Assembly: GCA_001600875.1 (NCBI GenBank)
Contig: BCLD01000001.1
Location: forward strand, 172,027 to 236,026
Length of the DNA: 64,000 nt
Reading direction: 5' to 3'
From: Solicoccozyma terricola
Taxonomy: Eukaryota > Basidiomycota > Tremellomycetes > Filobasidiales > Piskurozymaceae
Below, one piece after another: positions 46,020 through 64,000 of this stretch (position 1 is the first letter of the stretch; each line of letters starts with the position of its first letter). The translations under genes were made by a program, and so were the position numbers. The notes under the pieces are model-generated. The model did not search any database and was not told the DNA's origin. It worked only from the letters and a program-made list of their open reading frames with translations.

Positions 46020-46379
46020 TCAAGCCAGCTTTCCAGACTTCAACGCATCGACAATGTTCTTGCGAAGGTTGGAACGACCACCGCCAACGATTTGATTTTT
46101 CATTTGCTGGTTGCTAAGACCGACCTAAGGATTGGCGACATGTCAACCAGTCATGTATGGACAGAAAGCTTCAAAACATCGTCTTACCCTATCCGCGATC
46201 ACCTTGGCCGTCTCACTCGAACATGAACCAAACAACAAGTCGACGATTTCCGCCTTGATTTCGGCTGAAATCTTACTATTCTTGGCTGGAGAATTGGGTT
46301 CAGACGCTGCCTTGACTTTCTTCGGAGGAGGAGTAGGGTTCGAGGAGTCGGAGGTTGGGGAATTCTCTCGTTTAGGCAT
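46020..46379 (-). CDS. Short basic nuclear-type protein, uncharacterised
   Basis: Two exons, 46379-46188 and 46124-46020; 98 residues plus stop. It begins MPKRENSPTSDSSNPTPPPK with KKVK, a likely nuclear localisation signal. It continues with helices ISAEIKAEIVDLLFGS and ETAKVIADRVGLSNQQMKNQ, then GGGRSNLRKNIVDALKSGKLA. The last 60 residues look like a small helix-turn-helix or homeodomain-like fold, which is only a resemblance. The gene is the convergent neighbour of the secreted protein. I do not recognise a named family. Composition and splicing support a real gene. Confidence 0.6.
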
Positions 46380-46732
46380 CGTGGATGGATTGTATCGGGG
46401 TGTTTTTTGTTGGTGGTATGGAGGTGGTTGATGTGTGTGATGAATGTCAGACGACGACGATGACGGCTTGTCGCTGGGTTGGACATATCCTTCCCTGCTT
46501 CTTGACCTGCCTCGTGTTTATCGCCCAACACACTACTGTCATTGTATTCTGTATACAACGAGTTGTCTTTTACCTCGTTCTGGTACCGCCGGCGTTCTCC
46601 TTTTGTTCCACCACAACACACCCCCTTGTCGAGTGGGTGATGGGCACATTCTCCTCGTGGCCTGTAAATCATGATAGCAGTCTCTCTAGATACAACAATA
46701 ACCCCATGCTCGTCTAACCCCCTTTCCTCTTC

Positions 46733-48654
46733 TCACTTCCAAATGTTCGCGAATGGATCATTCACCTGTTTTTGTACGTTTGGCGGAGAGATCTCAGGTG
46801 CCATTGATGTAGCTCCAGATGATCCCCAAACGTCTTGGGTAGATAAGAAGTGATTGTTGTTCGTGTTGTTGCCGTATGCCTGCGAGTGTGCGATAGGAGA
46901 AGTCATTTGAGAGTGTTGAGTGGCAAAGGCGTTAGATTGTTGTGGTGCTGAAGGGGCGGCCGTCTGAAAATGAGGAGCAATATACAGTCAGCAAAAGAAG
47001 AAAAAGGTTCATTCACCTATTCCACCGATGCTTACCGCCGGCGTAGCCCACACATTCCCACCCATCCCACCGAAATTCATTGCCGCCATCCCACTGGACA
47101 ATGAAGGCTCCCTCGGCCTATGTTGTTGCACCGCTGCGCTCGTTTCCGTCCCTCCGCCAGACCAACTCGCATACGGATTGTGCGATTGCACAACAGGAGA
47201 ATGCAATGGTTGTGAGATCATCGAATTAGTTGCAGATGTTGAAGAGAACAACGACATGATATCGGATTTCTTGGTCGTCGGTGCAGAAGGCTTGGTGTGT
47301 GACGGTGGTTTGAAATCAAGATCGAACAAACCTGCAGATGGTGCAGGAGGAGCATGTTGAGTCGTTGCAACGACAGGAGCTAACGTTGGTGGTTGCTTTG
47401 CAGGAGCAGTAGATGGAGCAGGTGGCGCAGCACTCGTGGTTTTCGTTGGTGGTTGTACTTCCCCAAAGTCTGCGTTTAAAAGGTCGATTTGAGGAGTAGG
47501 TTTACGAGCAGAAGCTGTCGAGAGGAGAGGATGAGCTACTCGAGTCGGTGGGCGTCCGGAAGTGGAAGGTCGAGGTGGTGGTGCGGAGGACGTCGGTGTC
47601 GGTCGGGAATCAGTTGGAATAGGTGGTGGCTAGCAAATTGGCAAATTTTTGGTTCAGCCCAAAAAGAAAATTATCCTGGTCTTGTCCTGTCTTTTCTGTG
47701 AAAATCAACAACAAACACTCACGGCATGTTCTCCATCTTCACCATCCAACACACTCGGATCCAACGGGACAGGTCCCTCTAATGCCCATCTTCTACTCTC
47801 GTATTTACTCCTTATGAAAGATTCGATTTTGCTATCCAGCATCGATCGATCAGGCGTGGGTTTCCGATGCGTGAGACAAGGCGTTTTTAGGACTTACTGG
47901 TCAGGTGGGATATGACCTGCTTTGAGGTGTCGTTCCCAGTACAGGTTGGCTCGTCTATTACCCCATTTTTTGACGTTCTGATGTATACGGGAAGCGAGAA
48001 TCAGTGACGTATGATTCCCTGGTTGAGAAACATAAAAGAAGACGAGGTGATATAAACTCACTGCGAGTTGTTCTGGTTGCCAGATATCCAAATCGATCGA
48101 CTTGACTATATGTTGCCCCGTCGATCATGTGGTTTTGCATCAGCAATCAAATATTGTCATCGAGGAGATAGCGGAAAATTTCCTCACCTTTACTAATGTG
48201 AGTACCCATAGAACGATGAATACCCGAACATCGAATGCAAACGAATACTCCTCTGCCAAGCGGATCATGATTTGAAAGATAATCAGCATACGACGGGCGA
48301 CTTCATCGTGGGTTAGGGATGACACTCACAGGTTCCACGATGCCCATCTAGCATCTACCATACATACATCCACGCAAGTCGACGACAATCAGCTTCTTCC
48401 CATATGTTTGCGCACCGGGGCAGCCGAGTCGCACGACCACAAAACCCTGCCCAAGATGTGAAAAGCGAGCGAGACGCACCATTTTTCCTGCAGTCCGCAC
48501 ACATCTTATTATCAGACTGTTTAACGAGTTCCCGGAGTTCCCGAGCATTCCGGTCTGTGGTCGCTTTATCTGTGGGTTGTTGGAGATCGGGTGATTAGCT
48601 AGTGAGACGAAGGACATGAAGACGTGCGTGTTGACACTGACCCTGGCGAGACAT
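46733..48654 (-). CDS. ArfGAP zinc-finger protein (AGE2/SMAP type)
   Basis: GTPase-activating protein for Arf1, controlling coat cycles at the Golgi/endosome. Nine exons: 48654-48642, 48569-48480, 48354-48330, 48252-48188, 48105-48062, 47977-47898, 47831-47723, 47629-47036 and 46963-46733. The ArfGAP domain is at the N-terminus: [48 protein letters not shown] and WGNRRANLYWERHL. This gives the CX2C-X16-CX2C zinc finger and the Arg finger (IHRSMG). Past the domain come KIESFIRSKYE, a Pro/Ala/Thr linker and a tail with short motifs: LFDLDF (clathrin-box-like), NPYASW and NDPFANIWK (NPF-like). Exon 1 codes for only four residues (MSRQ plus one base). It is divergent from GDT1, 552 bp away. Confidence 0.9.
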
Positions 48655-49206
48655 TGGAGCGGTGATGGTCGAGCGAGAGCGACGGCGGGGTTTCGAGTGA
48701 TGGGGGAGCGGGGGGGACACGAGGAGAGGTGGTGGTGGTGGGAATGGACGCTGGGATGACCTGCTCGTGCAGACGGCGGTGGGGGTGGGGTGTGCTGGCT
48801 TGTGGCTGACGGTGATGGCTGTATGCTGCTGGACGATGCCATCCATCCATCCCCCGTCACCATCCATCCATCCCATCCCCCTGACGTGTCTGCGGGGTGT
48901 CCATCACATGCCATCCAAAACAGTCGCAACAACTCTCCCTCAACTCCTCACACCACACCACACCACATCCATCCTCAGGAGGAGTGCTCGTCTCGTCGTG
49001 TGCTCCAGCTTGGTGCGAGTCTCTGGGTACACCAACGACAAACATTGCCTTGGAGCGATCAGGAACGTGTTCAACGCGATCCTACAATCGAACCGGATCC
49101 ACACACACCACAACACAACACGGTGTTGATCAAGTTGCAATTCTGTCAACCGTTACTGCTCACTGCCACCACTGCCAGTGCATCAACGTATCTCACCTAG
49201 GTCAAG

Positions 49207-50753
<1,547 letters not shown>

Positions 50754-51016
50754 TCACCTTGTTCAAAACCGAGTGAAGTCCCCCGACAGTCAAGGCAAGA
50801 TTTCACGCTATCAGTAACAAAACAAAATGATCATAAAGATTAAAAACGAAATCCACACCGGAGTCCTGTCGCGTAGGCTACAACAGTGTATCTATCTCAT
50901 CACAACTTGCATGGCGCGTAACATGATAATCTAGAGCGTTAATGAACCACGTAAACTTGTATGAAATGATCAGCATAAAGAGAATCTCGTCGTCAGGCTC
51001 CGATTCTTCCATCCCT

Positions 51017-52946
51017 TCACGCTATCGACCTCTTCTTCAACCTCAACATGCAGTTGCCCTTGACTGGGAGAATCCCTAGTCCGAGACGGGAGTAATCCAA
51101 CTGCGCTGGTTCTCGAGTGGTCTTCTCAACATCAAAGTAGTAGAGGAAGCAGATGATGGCGATTCGAAGCTCTGAAGAGGCAAAGTGTCGTCCTGAAAAT
51201 AGCAAGAACGAGTTGGGATCAGCCACACTCGATCCAAGACGTATGTATGTATCGTCTTAGCCCATCACATACCTTCACACATCGACACACCACCGCCGAA
51301 AGGTAGGAACCCATTGGTGACATCCTTCTCTCCGCGATCTGCTCTACCCTTTTTGAATTCAGAGGTGAACCTCTCTGCTATCCACTCGCCGGGGTTGCTG
51401 TAGATCGTCGGGTCCGAGTGATTCATCGACGTGACGCATACAACCATGTCACCCTTGTGAACGAGACTACCCGGAGATCCGACTGGATAAGGAATGACAG
51501 TGTCGGCGGTTACCCGGCGGATCGAATATGAAGAAGAAGTCCATCGCAACGTCTCTTGAATTACGCTACCGAGAAAGCCAAAGTGGTCCGAGTTGATGAT
51601 GGACAGCGTTTGAATCAAAGTTTCGATCTTGCCGTCTGCTGATTCTCTTAACCCAATTTCAATCTCGCTTCGAACCCTTGCCATCGCATCCGGATGTTCA
51701 ATCAATTTGATAACACACCAGATCGCCGCCACGGGTGCATTAGCAAGAAGTGCCCAAGCTGCTCCTAACAATACCACAGCGGTATCCCTCCTGCTAAAGT
51801 GCTCTTCCCCACAAGCTGCTGGCATCTGGAAGAATGGGAATTCGGGGTCGTTAAGCAGGTTTTTGCCTTTTGCTTCTTCGTCGAGTATGCCTTGATACCA
51901 TTCCTCGAGGACGTCGAGGGCTTTGGAACGGCTCGCGAGCGCTTTCTTGCACATGAACTTTGGCAGGCCACCGGCGAGGAGGGAGAATCCTGCATCGAAA
52001 TCAAGAAATCCATCGAATCCGCCAACAGAGGGGAAGGTGGGACCGAAGAACGCTTTGGAGGAAGCGGAGAACTGAGGTTGTAGAATTGCTATATATATCA
52101 GCCGAGAACCGAAGCTGACGGCTTGCTCTGAATTTCCTCTCACAATCAAGTCGTCGACCAGTTTCGACACATCGACAAGTTCTCCTTCAGATCCTAGGGA
52201 ATGCCATTTGTTATGCATGTCCTCGTGTGTGAATGTTGCGAAGCTTTTGAGGAGAGGTGCGATACCGGCGGGAGATAGAATGCTGTGGTCGAGTAAACTT
52301 GGACTAAGCACCAGCACCATCGCCAGAGAACAAGTCCCGCACCCACCGCTTGTTCAAAGGGAAAAGGTGGTTGTCCATCCAATCCGAGTCTCTTGCAGGA
52401 CTCTGTGAAAACAACAAGGGACAAATCAGACTGAAAGATCTAGCTTACCATCCAACCTTCGACTCGAACATGCCTCGCTCAGACTCACTAATCCGAACAC
52501 TTCCATCTGTATTTCTCTTCTGATCGAGGTGAACTCAAACTCCTTGGGATTGCGATAGATGTAGGTGATGGTAGCCTCGCTGGTAGCATATATCATAGAC
52601 TTGCCAGCTGCCTTCAAGGAAAAGAGAGGACCGTACTTTTTCCTAAAGTGATGGCCGGAGAAGGTTCAGCTACTCGGAGTCGGAGTATACGGTGTGTCTG
52701 ACGAAGCATCACTAACTGGGCCTTTCTCAAGAACTTGTCAGGGTTCGCCGCCAACGCCAACGCACTTCCAAGCCATGGTATCCAGGACTGGACATGAGGC
52801 GGCGGGAGAGGAGAGTCGCTCTTCCACCTGTTCTTGCGATGCTTCCAAGCGTCTTTCAGTGTGAATGCCGCGACGAGTGCGAGACCGGAGAGCAGGAGAT
52901 AGAGGACGGTGTCGAGTGACATCTGAGTCGTTGGCATGATGGACAT
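51017..52946 (-). CDS. Cytochrome P450 monooxygenase (CYP7/CYP8-like type)
   Basis: Membrane-anchored haem monooxygenase. Start at 52946, with an N-terminal anchor (VLYLLLSGLALVAAFTL). Exons: 52946-52717, 52642-52449, 52402 to about 52330 (then a frame change whose intron I could not place), a long exon ending 51273, and 51192-51017. Features: PPHVQSWIPWLGSALALA, KKYGPLFSLKAAGKSMIYAT, the I-helix region AVVLLGAAWALLANAPVAAIW, the ExxR in IQETLRW, and the haem block FLPFGGGVSMCEGRHFA, in which the Cys is the thiolate ligand. Overall order (WIPWLG, ALLANAPVAAIW) suits the sterol/prostanoid-type CYP7/CYP8 clade known in fungi; substrate unknown. The join near 52330 needs transcript data, and a frameshift there is possible. 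Confidence 0.85.
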
Positions 52947-53252
52947 TGCTGATGGTCACTGATGAGTGTATGGTGGGGTGGCTGCTTGTTATATCTCTGC
53001 TTCTGCTTCTGCTTCTCCTATTTGTTTACTTTTCTCCGCCCATGCTTTAGCGTGGAATGCTGCGGAGAATGCATGCGTATGCTGTGCAGAAACTATCCTA
53101 TTACACTCTTGGCCGTCATTCGCATCCTTGGGAACGGAACCATCAAGCAGCTTTGTCTCCGTGCTCGACACCATTCGGCTTAGGAGACCCCTCTCCGTCT
53201 GCTAGCTGCATGGTCAGCCCCAGGCGAGTCGAGCGGCGCTACAGCCAGCCAG

Positions 53253-55638
53253 TCATCTGCCACACTCACCTCCATTTTCGCCATTTTCGTCATGTTCGAC
53301 CAGAACCCCATGCTCATCGACGGGAGACAGCTTCACTTTCATAGCTGCAACGACATCAGTAGGTCGCATCATGGGAGTTATGGTGTATTCTGCACCATCG
53401 ATATTAATCAATTGACCTTCCACCGTATTCGGGCCTTCCGACATGAGTTTGGGTGTAAATCCGCCAGATGCCTGAATCAGGAAAAGGTTATTCTGTATCA
53501 GATACTATCCTCAAATTCTGGAAATTAACAAGGTCACTCACAGCGTTTTTCTTGTGTCTTTCAATGATTCCGCCTGCAAGCATGGTTTTCGATCGTCGTC
53601 AGTAGCGCCTCAATTACGAGATCGCTTACCCCGACTTACGCATCACAGCTGCAGTGCTTTGTCGCTTAGCAGTCTTTTTCGAGTGGTTATCGACGTATCT
53701 GTCGGTCTCGTCAACCTAGGACAGACGAATGACTTTAGCAACGCGGGAAGCACAAGTCAAAGAAGTATTGATAACTCACAATCTCCTCTCCGATCATCCT
53801 AGAACACAACCAGATTCATTATCAGTTCGACACGGAACATTTCTTTTTCCTCGCAATAACAGCTCACTCCTCGATCAGATCCTCCACTGCTCCCGGCACA
53901 AGAAATTTCAATGAAATTGCAAACAGACTTCAATATCACCGATCAACTACTCACAACTGACGATACCGAGTGCTCCTCCCGGTAAACCAGGCGTATCCGA
54001 GATTAGCAGTAGATGTGCACGACCGGTTTGGAAGTAGTCCAATGCCTGGAAGCCTACGTGATAGAAACGGGAGTCGTCAATAAGAGTGTCATCGTCGGTA
54101 TGACACCACGCTTACAATTGATATCCGGTCTGGCTTCCGGCAAATTCAACAGATGGAAAGTAGACACTTTGAATTCGTCCGATGGGTTATACGATATGAG
54201 CTAATGTGAAAAAAGATATGATTAATATATATTCTTGGCACTATCCGAGGCCAAACGCATACCTTCTTCACCAATAACATCCCAATAAAGTTTAATGGCT
54301 GTCCTGGTTCGTGAACTGGAATTCGACTGAATCCACTGAGGACAATACGGTCGATGGTTTCGTGATCCAGGACCTGATCAGCAGACAGTACAAGCGCGTC
54401 CTACCGAGAAAAAAGGGAGGTGATATCAAACATCAGAGATCGCCCACCCTGGTTTCCGAGATCAAAGTACGGGACTTCTCACTGTGATGTCTGTCATGAT
54501 CTCTGAAGCCTTCCGTTCGTTCAGCGATAGCACCCCATTCAGAATGGTGATCTCATCGTCCCTCAACGGCTCAGTTCCCTCCCTATGGAATTGCAAGAAT
54601 GTCTTCAACTCTGCTTTCCGGAATGTATGACCTTCATCGCTTCCCAGAACTTTGTCGAGGAGTTTGGCGATTGGCCATGCGATAGGCGCTGTGATGCAAT
54701 ATCGTTAATATTAATACACTGCAGGAGATCAAAGTAATTGAATGCCTTACCGAAGAACCACATCATCGCGAGGACGAAAGGAGCACATGCTCCTCCGATT
54801 CGAAGACCATATCGCACGCAGACACTCTGTAATGCAAAAAGGTCGGTCTTATCAGCACTAAATCCATAAGGTGTATTCATAGCAGTCCCAATTAGTCTCA
54901 CCTGGGGGATAATTTCACCAAAGATCACGATCGTCGCCTATGTATCCATAGGGTTGTCGCCAATTATCAACGGTCAAGTCTCGAGCAGCATTGGACTAAA
55001 GCATACCGTTGAGACCACGACGGCGGCGACACCCCCACCCAGGACATCATTCAGGAAGATTGGCAGACTTTCGTTGACAATCTGCAATGAAGGATTGCTG
55101 GTCAGAACCAGTTGCAAGCGGTCTACCATCAAAATACGCACCACATTGCCCAATAACAACACCTGCCGGTCCACGGAATCTCAGCATCGCCCTGCATGAA
55201 GTTCGACATCATCTCACTCACTACTAAGACCCAGTGTCTACCCTTTGAGAGCAGTCTTTGCACTGCTGCGGCGTTTCTCTGCTCCCTGACGTCACTTGAC
55301 GACGTCGCTAATACACGAAGATGCATGTCGTCCGATCCCATTAATGCCAAGGTTAATCTGTAGACTCCCAGTGTCAGTGATCATTATTGCTCTTTCAACT
55401 ATTTCTTGGAACATCCTACTGACCCGGCGAACACTCCGCCAGCTAAAACCAAACATATCGAAAACAGCAACTTGAACAGAAACTCTTCACTTCCAATGGG
55501 GTCCTTCGGTTCGATAGGTTTGTGAGAAGCAGCTTGAGCGAGAAGGAGGATGGGTGTAGCGCTAGCCAGTTTAGCGAGAGAAAAGAAGAGGGGTAGCCGT
55601 ATGACACTCGTGCGAGATGATCGGTGAAGCATCGCCAT
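53253..55638 (-). CDS. MAM3: CNNM/Mam3-type membrane protein (DUF21 plus CBS)
   Basis: Vacuolar/plasma-membrane divalent-metal homeostasis family. Fifteen exons, several very short: 55638-55424, 55357-55222, 55162-55142, 55081-55007, 54937-54902, 54836-54751, 54688-54483, 54400-54263, 54200-54116, 54053-53955, 53886-53868, 53799-53781, 53715-53640, 53573-53542 and 53471-53253. It starts MAMLHRSSR; a signal-like stretch precedes DUF21. DUF21 helices: LLFSICLVLAGGVFAG, LTLALMGSDDMHLRVLA, VLLLGNVIVNESLPIFL and ATIVIFGEIIPQ, then WFFAPIAWPIAKLLD. CBS pair: ILNGVLSLNERKASEIMTDI, VLDHETIDRIVLSGFSRIPV and PGGALGIVS with LEDLIEEMIGEEIVDETDRY. Yeast Mam3 and human CNNM share this order. Two of the exons are 19 nt long. 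Confidence 0.88.
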
Positions 55639-56215
55639 AGTGCCGATCGGAAGACCAGGTCGGCAGACCAGAAATTGGGGTTGAGTGGATGGATCTGTAG
55701 AGAGTCTGATCAGGAGACCCAATGCGACAGAGGAAAGTACTCTAGCTGGAGTATTATAGAGGAGCGGTTCGCTGTCGCTGTTGAGGTCATTGCAGACGAG
55801 CTGACGGTGACTTTGGGAAAGACATCCTATAGCGGAAATAACTTATTTGCCACGTGAACGCACAGGCACGTTCATTCACCCATCAGAGCATATCCACCTT
55901 CCTCTCGCAGTTTGCCAGAGACTGCGCTCGTTCTTTCTATATGAGATTCCACGATATGTTACTACAATGGGTGTGGGAGGCAACAGCCAACGAAGGAAAG
56001 AATCCCAAGCACGACAGGTTGAAGAGAGACAGCGGGTGTTGGAATGTCGAGGTATTGTTGTAACGTGTCTTGTCGGTTGACCGTTCGGTATGAATCTCTA
56101 TTGTATGGAGAAAAGGTTCGGAGCAATGGAGCGATGTCGAGGGTGCTGGAATTAAGGCGCTGATGGGGGAGGTAGGAGAAACAGCTGAGGAACAACTCGA
56201 GAAGTCTGCTGAATA

Positions 56216-63088
<6,873 letters not shown>

Positions 63089-64000
63089 ATGTCGTTGATG
63101 GGTGAGCATGGTGTATGATATGCAGGTGCACTGTGGACTGACAGTGCCAGCGCTTGACAGGCAGCTTCGGTGCCGTCACTCCGTTGATCGTGGAGGCTCC
63201 AGACGACAAATTTGCGAACCGCAACCCTCTGAAAAGGATAGCTCCTCCAGGCAGCCACAGATCACACAAGGGATCAGTAGTCATTCATGTCCCTAGCATT
63301 GTGGTGCTCGTACATCCTCCAGGAGTTGGCGAAGATGACGTGCCACGCGAAGACACTTTACTCGAAGGAAGTTTGGAAATTATTATGAAGGAGACTCGCG
63401 TTGCCAAACGAATCAAGGTCTCGCTCATTGCTACCTGTGTAATGATCCCGAACGGCAAGGATGTCATCGAAAGCCGTCTGTTCGAGCGGACCATCGAGAT
63501 TGGAGGTGTAAATGATCCCGAGTCGGAAGGTATCAAGCTGGAGAAAGGGTCGCAAGAGTTTGCTTTTTCTCTCATCATTCCATCGACGATAGCGACCTAC
63601 GACAGGCACCCGTTGGCTAGAGTGACGCACGCATTGCACGCTACGGTAGAGGGCATGGCAGTGCCCGAAGGTAGATCATTTAGTCTCTTCTCTGCCAGTC
63701 GGAAAGGAAAGGAACGCAGCGCAAGTCGACCAACAAGTAGAGCGCAGAGCAGACATCCGAGCCGACCGGGAAGTCGAGATCCTTCTCCCACAAGACATGG
63801 TCGAGGGGACAATTCACCTACACCAGATAGATTGAATGCGGAACTGGCGAATCTGATGTCTCATCCATCTACTCCCCCTCTCATGGACGATGCAAAGCCC
63901 TTGAAAGGATACTTTTCCGCGGCCAAGCTTATAGTCATTGCGGCAAACCCTTTGCCCGCAGGTGGACCTACTTTGCCGACCCTGTCATTCCGGAAGGAAG
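63089..64000 (+). CDS. Arrestin-like protein (alpha-arrestin), 5' part; runs off the window
   Basis: Start ATG at 63089; exon 1 63089-63101 (MSLMG), intron 63102-63160, exon 2 from 63161 open to 64000. The product shows an N-terminal arrestin fold: SVVIHVPSIVVLVHPP, LLEGSLEIIMKETRVAKRIK and VSLIATC. FERTIEIGG, KLEKGSQEFAFSLIIPSTIA and LARVTHALHATVEGMAV follow. Fungal alpha-arrestins recruit Rsp5 ubiquitin ligase to membrane transporters; PY motifs would lie downstream, outside the window. A Ser/Arg-rich insert (ASRPTSRAQSRHPSRPGSRD) interrupts the beta-sandwich, then AAKLIVIAANPLP resumes it. The splice of exon 1 was chosen because only that acceptor keeps frame and avoids a stop; the start is thus moderately sure. 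Confidence 0.7.

Overview
The window is nuclear DNA of a basidiomycete fungus, most likely a Tremellomycete (Cryptococcus/Kwoniella/Tremella-like; the lineage is an inference). Genes are packed on both strands and cut by many 50-80 nt GT-AG introns. Products are typically fungal: an AP-1/Yap1 bZIP factor, a SOG2-type LRR protein, GDT1, an SRPK, MED31 and mitochondrial bS6. There is no operon structure and I recognise no tRNA, rRNA or CRISPR. The assembly has one 51-base N gap (21119-21169), single Ns at 7742, 21576 and 23968, and several long G/C homopolymers, mostly inside introns.

Layout. 1-9.2 kb: the 3' part of a GH13 alpha-glucosidase; on the minus strand cystathionine beta-lyase running in one open frame into mevalonate kinase; then RTR1/RPAP2 (-) and NDUFA12 (+) sharing a short promoter with three copies of a 12-bp element. 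9.4-20.4 kb: a Ser-rich unknown (-), two tandem unknown multi-pass membrane proteins (+), SKI8/WDR61 (-), RPB3 (-) and another Ser-rich unknown (-). 20.4-22 kb: a gapped stretch with one possible small exon. 22-29 kb: a Yap1-like bZIP (-) and ornithine decarboxylase (-). 30-34.7 kb: MED31 (+), mitochondrial bS6 (-), a possible small gene (-) and a MED8-like protein (+). 34.9-44.3 kb: SOG2-like (+) and BNI4-like (+). 45-50.8 kb: a small secreted protein (+), a short basic protein (-), and an ArfGAP (-) divergent from GDT1 (+). 51-59.5 kb: cytochrome P450, CNNM/Mam3 and SRPK (all -). 59.5-63 kb: no convincing gene. 63.1 kb to the end: the 5' part of an arrestin-like protein (+).

Several genes serve transcription (RTR1, RPB3, MED31, possibly MED8 and SKI8) or the Golgi and membranes (ArfGAP, GDT1, CNNM, arrestin), but I see no true functional cluster. 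The most striking feature is the uninterrupted frame joining cystathionine beta-lyase (methionine pathway) to mevalonate kinase (sterol/isoprenoid pathway). It would encode a bifunctional protein if the assembly is right. All exon coordinates come from reading splice sites and protein continuity by eye.
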